The position numbers and the translations under genes were made by a program. Positions 63,207-64,000 of a stretch of 64,000 bases of DNA are shown piece by piece. The notes beneath the pieces are model-generated. The model was not told the origin of the DNA. It saw nothing but the letters and a program-made list of their open reading frames with translations, and searched no databases. Source of the DNA: Vespula vulgaris. Its lineage: Eukaryota > Arthropoda > Insecta > Hymenoptera > Vespidae. Positions within the stretch are counted from its first letter, which is position 1. Each line of letters starts with the position of its first letter. Where the stretch lies: positions 16,174,541 through 16,238,540 of the forward strand of contig NC_066586.1 of the NCBI RefSeq assembly GCF_905475345.1, in the 5' to 3' direction.

Positions 63207-64000
63207 AACATTTTTATCAGAAATTTTCAGGTCGTTCATTTTGCCTCCCATTCTACGCGCGCCATCAGAATTAATTTTTTTTTATTAGAAAAGATATCTT
63301 TCCTTTTCTAATTTTCTTGTTTTCTTTTCATTTCTCGCGATTCGCGTTCCGGAATCCACGCTTTTCGTTCGACGATCCATTATTTTATACGATTTTCTTT
63401 TTGCTCCATTTATTTTTTTCTTTTCTTTTCTTTTAGACTAATTCGCGATCGCAGGAGTTTATATAGGATCGTGGCGATCATAATTCGAGCTAGAAGCGTC
63501 GAAACGTATTTGAAGAAAATAATTAAAGCTAGCGTAGCATCTATTATCGTTATGTATATTCATAGGAAGGTACGCGTAATATTAATAATAATTAAGAATA
63601 ATAAAAAAAAATGATTAATTAACGATGAATAATACCGGCATATTTGTACCCTAAATGTGCTTAACTATGATCGGTCGTCCTGTGCGAACAGAAAAAACAA
63701 TCCAAGCGAGGCACGACGAATTTAATGTATGTATTTTTATGTATAATATGTATATACGTATGTATGCATGTATCTATGTATATATATATATATGTTTGTA
63801 TGTATGTATACCTTTTGTTCTATATACTGCTTGAGACGTACAAGAAATAAAATTCAAATAAAAAAGGGAACAGTAACTTTCTTAATAAATGAATAATCAT
63901 TGTATGTATATATGCATGTATGTATATCTGTATGCATGTGTGTATGTGTGTGTGTGCGTATGTGTATGTATGGCAGGGAAGCGTGGCCGCCGGAAAGCGA

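Noticed and set aside
63155..63972. TATG/TGTG-rich end as possible telomeric repeat
   Set aside because: Insect telomeres are TTAGG; this is ordinary tetranucleotide microsatellite DNA.

Overview
The window reads as nuclear DNA of an insect, most likely an aculeate hymenopteran (wasp, bee or ant; a vespid is my guess but cannot be fixed from this sequence alone). The evidence is AT-rich DNA with short GT-AG introns, an ecdysteroid-pathway CYP307 cytochrome P450, a Tret1-type sugar transporter, a very long insect-style DNAAF1/dtr protein, and dense (GA)n, (TA)n and (GAA)n microsatellites. No bacterial, organellar or clear transposon features were seen.

Layout: positions 1-8000 are a compact housekeeping cluster. 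It holds a partial BRI3-like gene (minus), a head-to-head ASCC2 gene (plus, 14 exons), a convergent BIN3-like BAR-domain gene (minus) and RPB6/POLR2F (minus). Positions 11481-15165 hold a five-exon Tret1-like sugar transporter (plus). Positions 18158-21356 hold a three-exon CYP307 (spook-type) P450 on the minus strand, with a TATA box near 21774. Positions 49465-56757 hold an eleven-exon DNAAF1/dtr gene (plus), encoding about 1600 residues with a 725-residue acidic N-terminal region ahead of the leucine-rich repeats. All splice phases of these seven genes were checked by hand and agree.

Between CYP307 and DNAAF1 lie 28 kb without any gene I can name. The stretch is rich in microsatellites and is broken by GC-richer islands. 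Some islands hold minus-strand segments with canonical splice signals and matching phases (35241-35980; 43038-43138; 46081-46498). Others hold regulatory-looking motif clusters: paired CREs at 36813, E-boxes around a palindromic TATA at 41432-41605, E-boxes plus an inverted repeat at 31106-31150, and a TATA box at 34436. There is also an 800-bp degenerate repeat that appears to change strand at its middle (30030-30830). The last 7 kb are intergenic or long-UTR-like and contain a decayed array of hairpin-forming units of about 60 bp (60421-60692).

The named genes do not form one pathway. ASCC2 works in ribosome quality control and alkylation repair, RPB6 in all three RNA polymerases, BIN3 at membranes and actin, Tret1 in trehalose transport, CYP307 in ecdysone synthesis, and DNAAF1 in assembly of axonemal dynein for sperm and sensory cilia.
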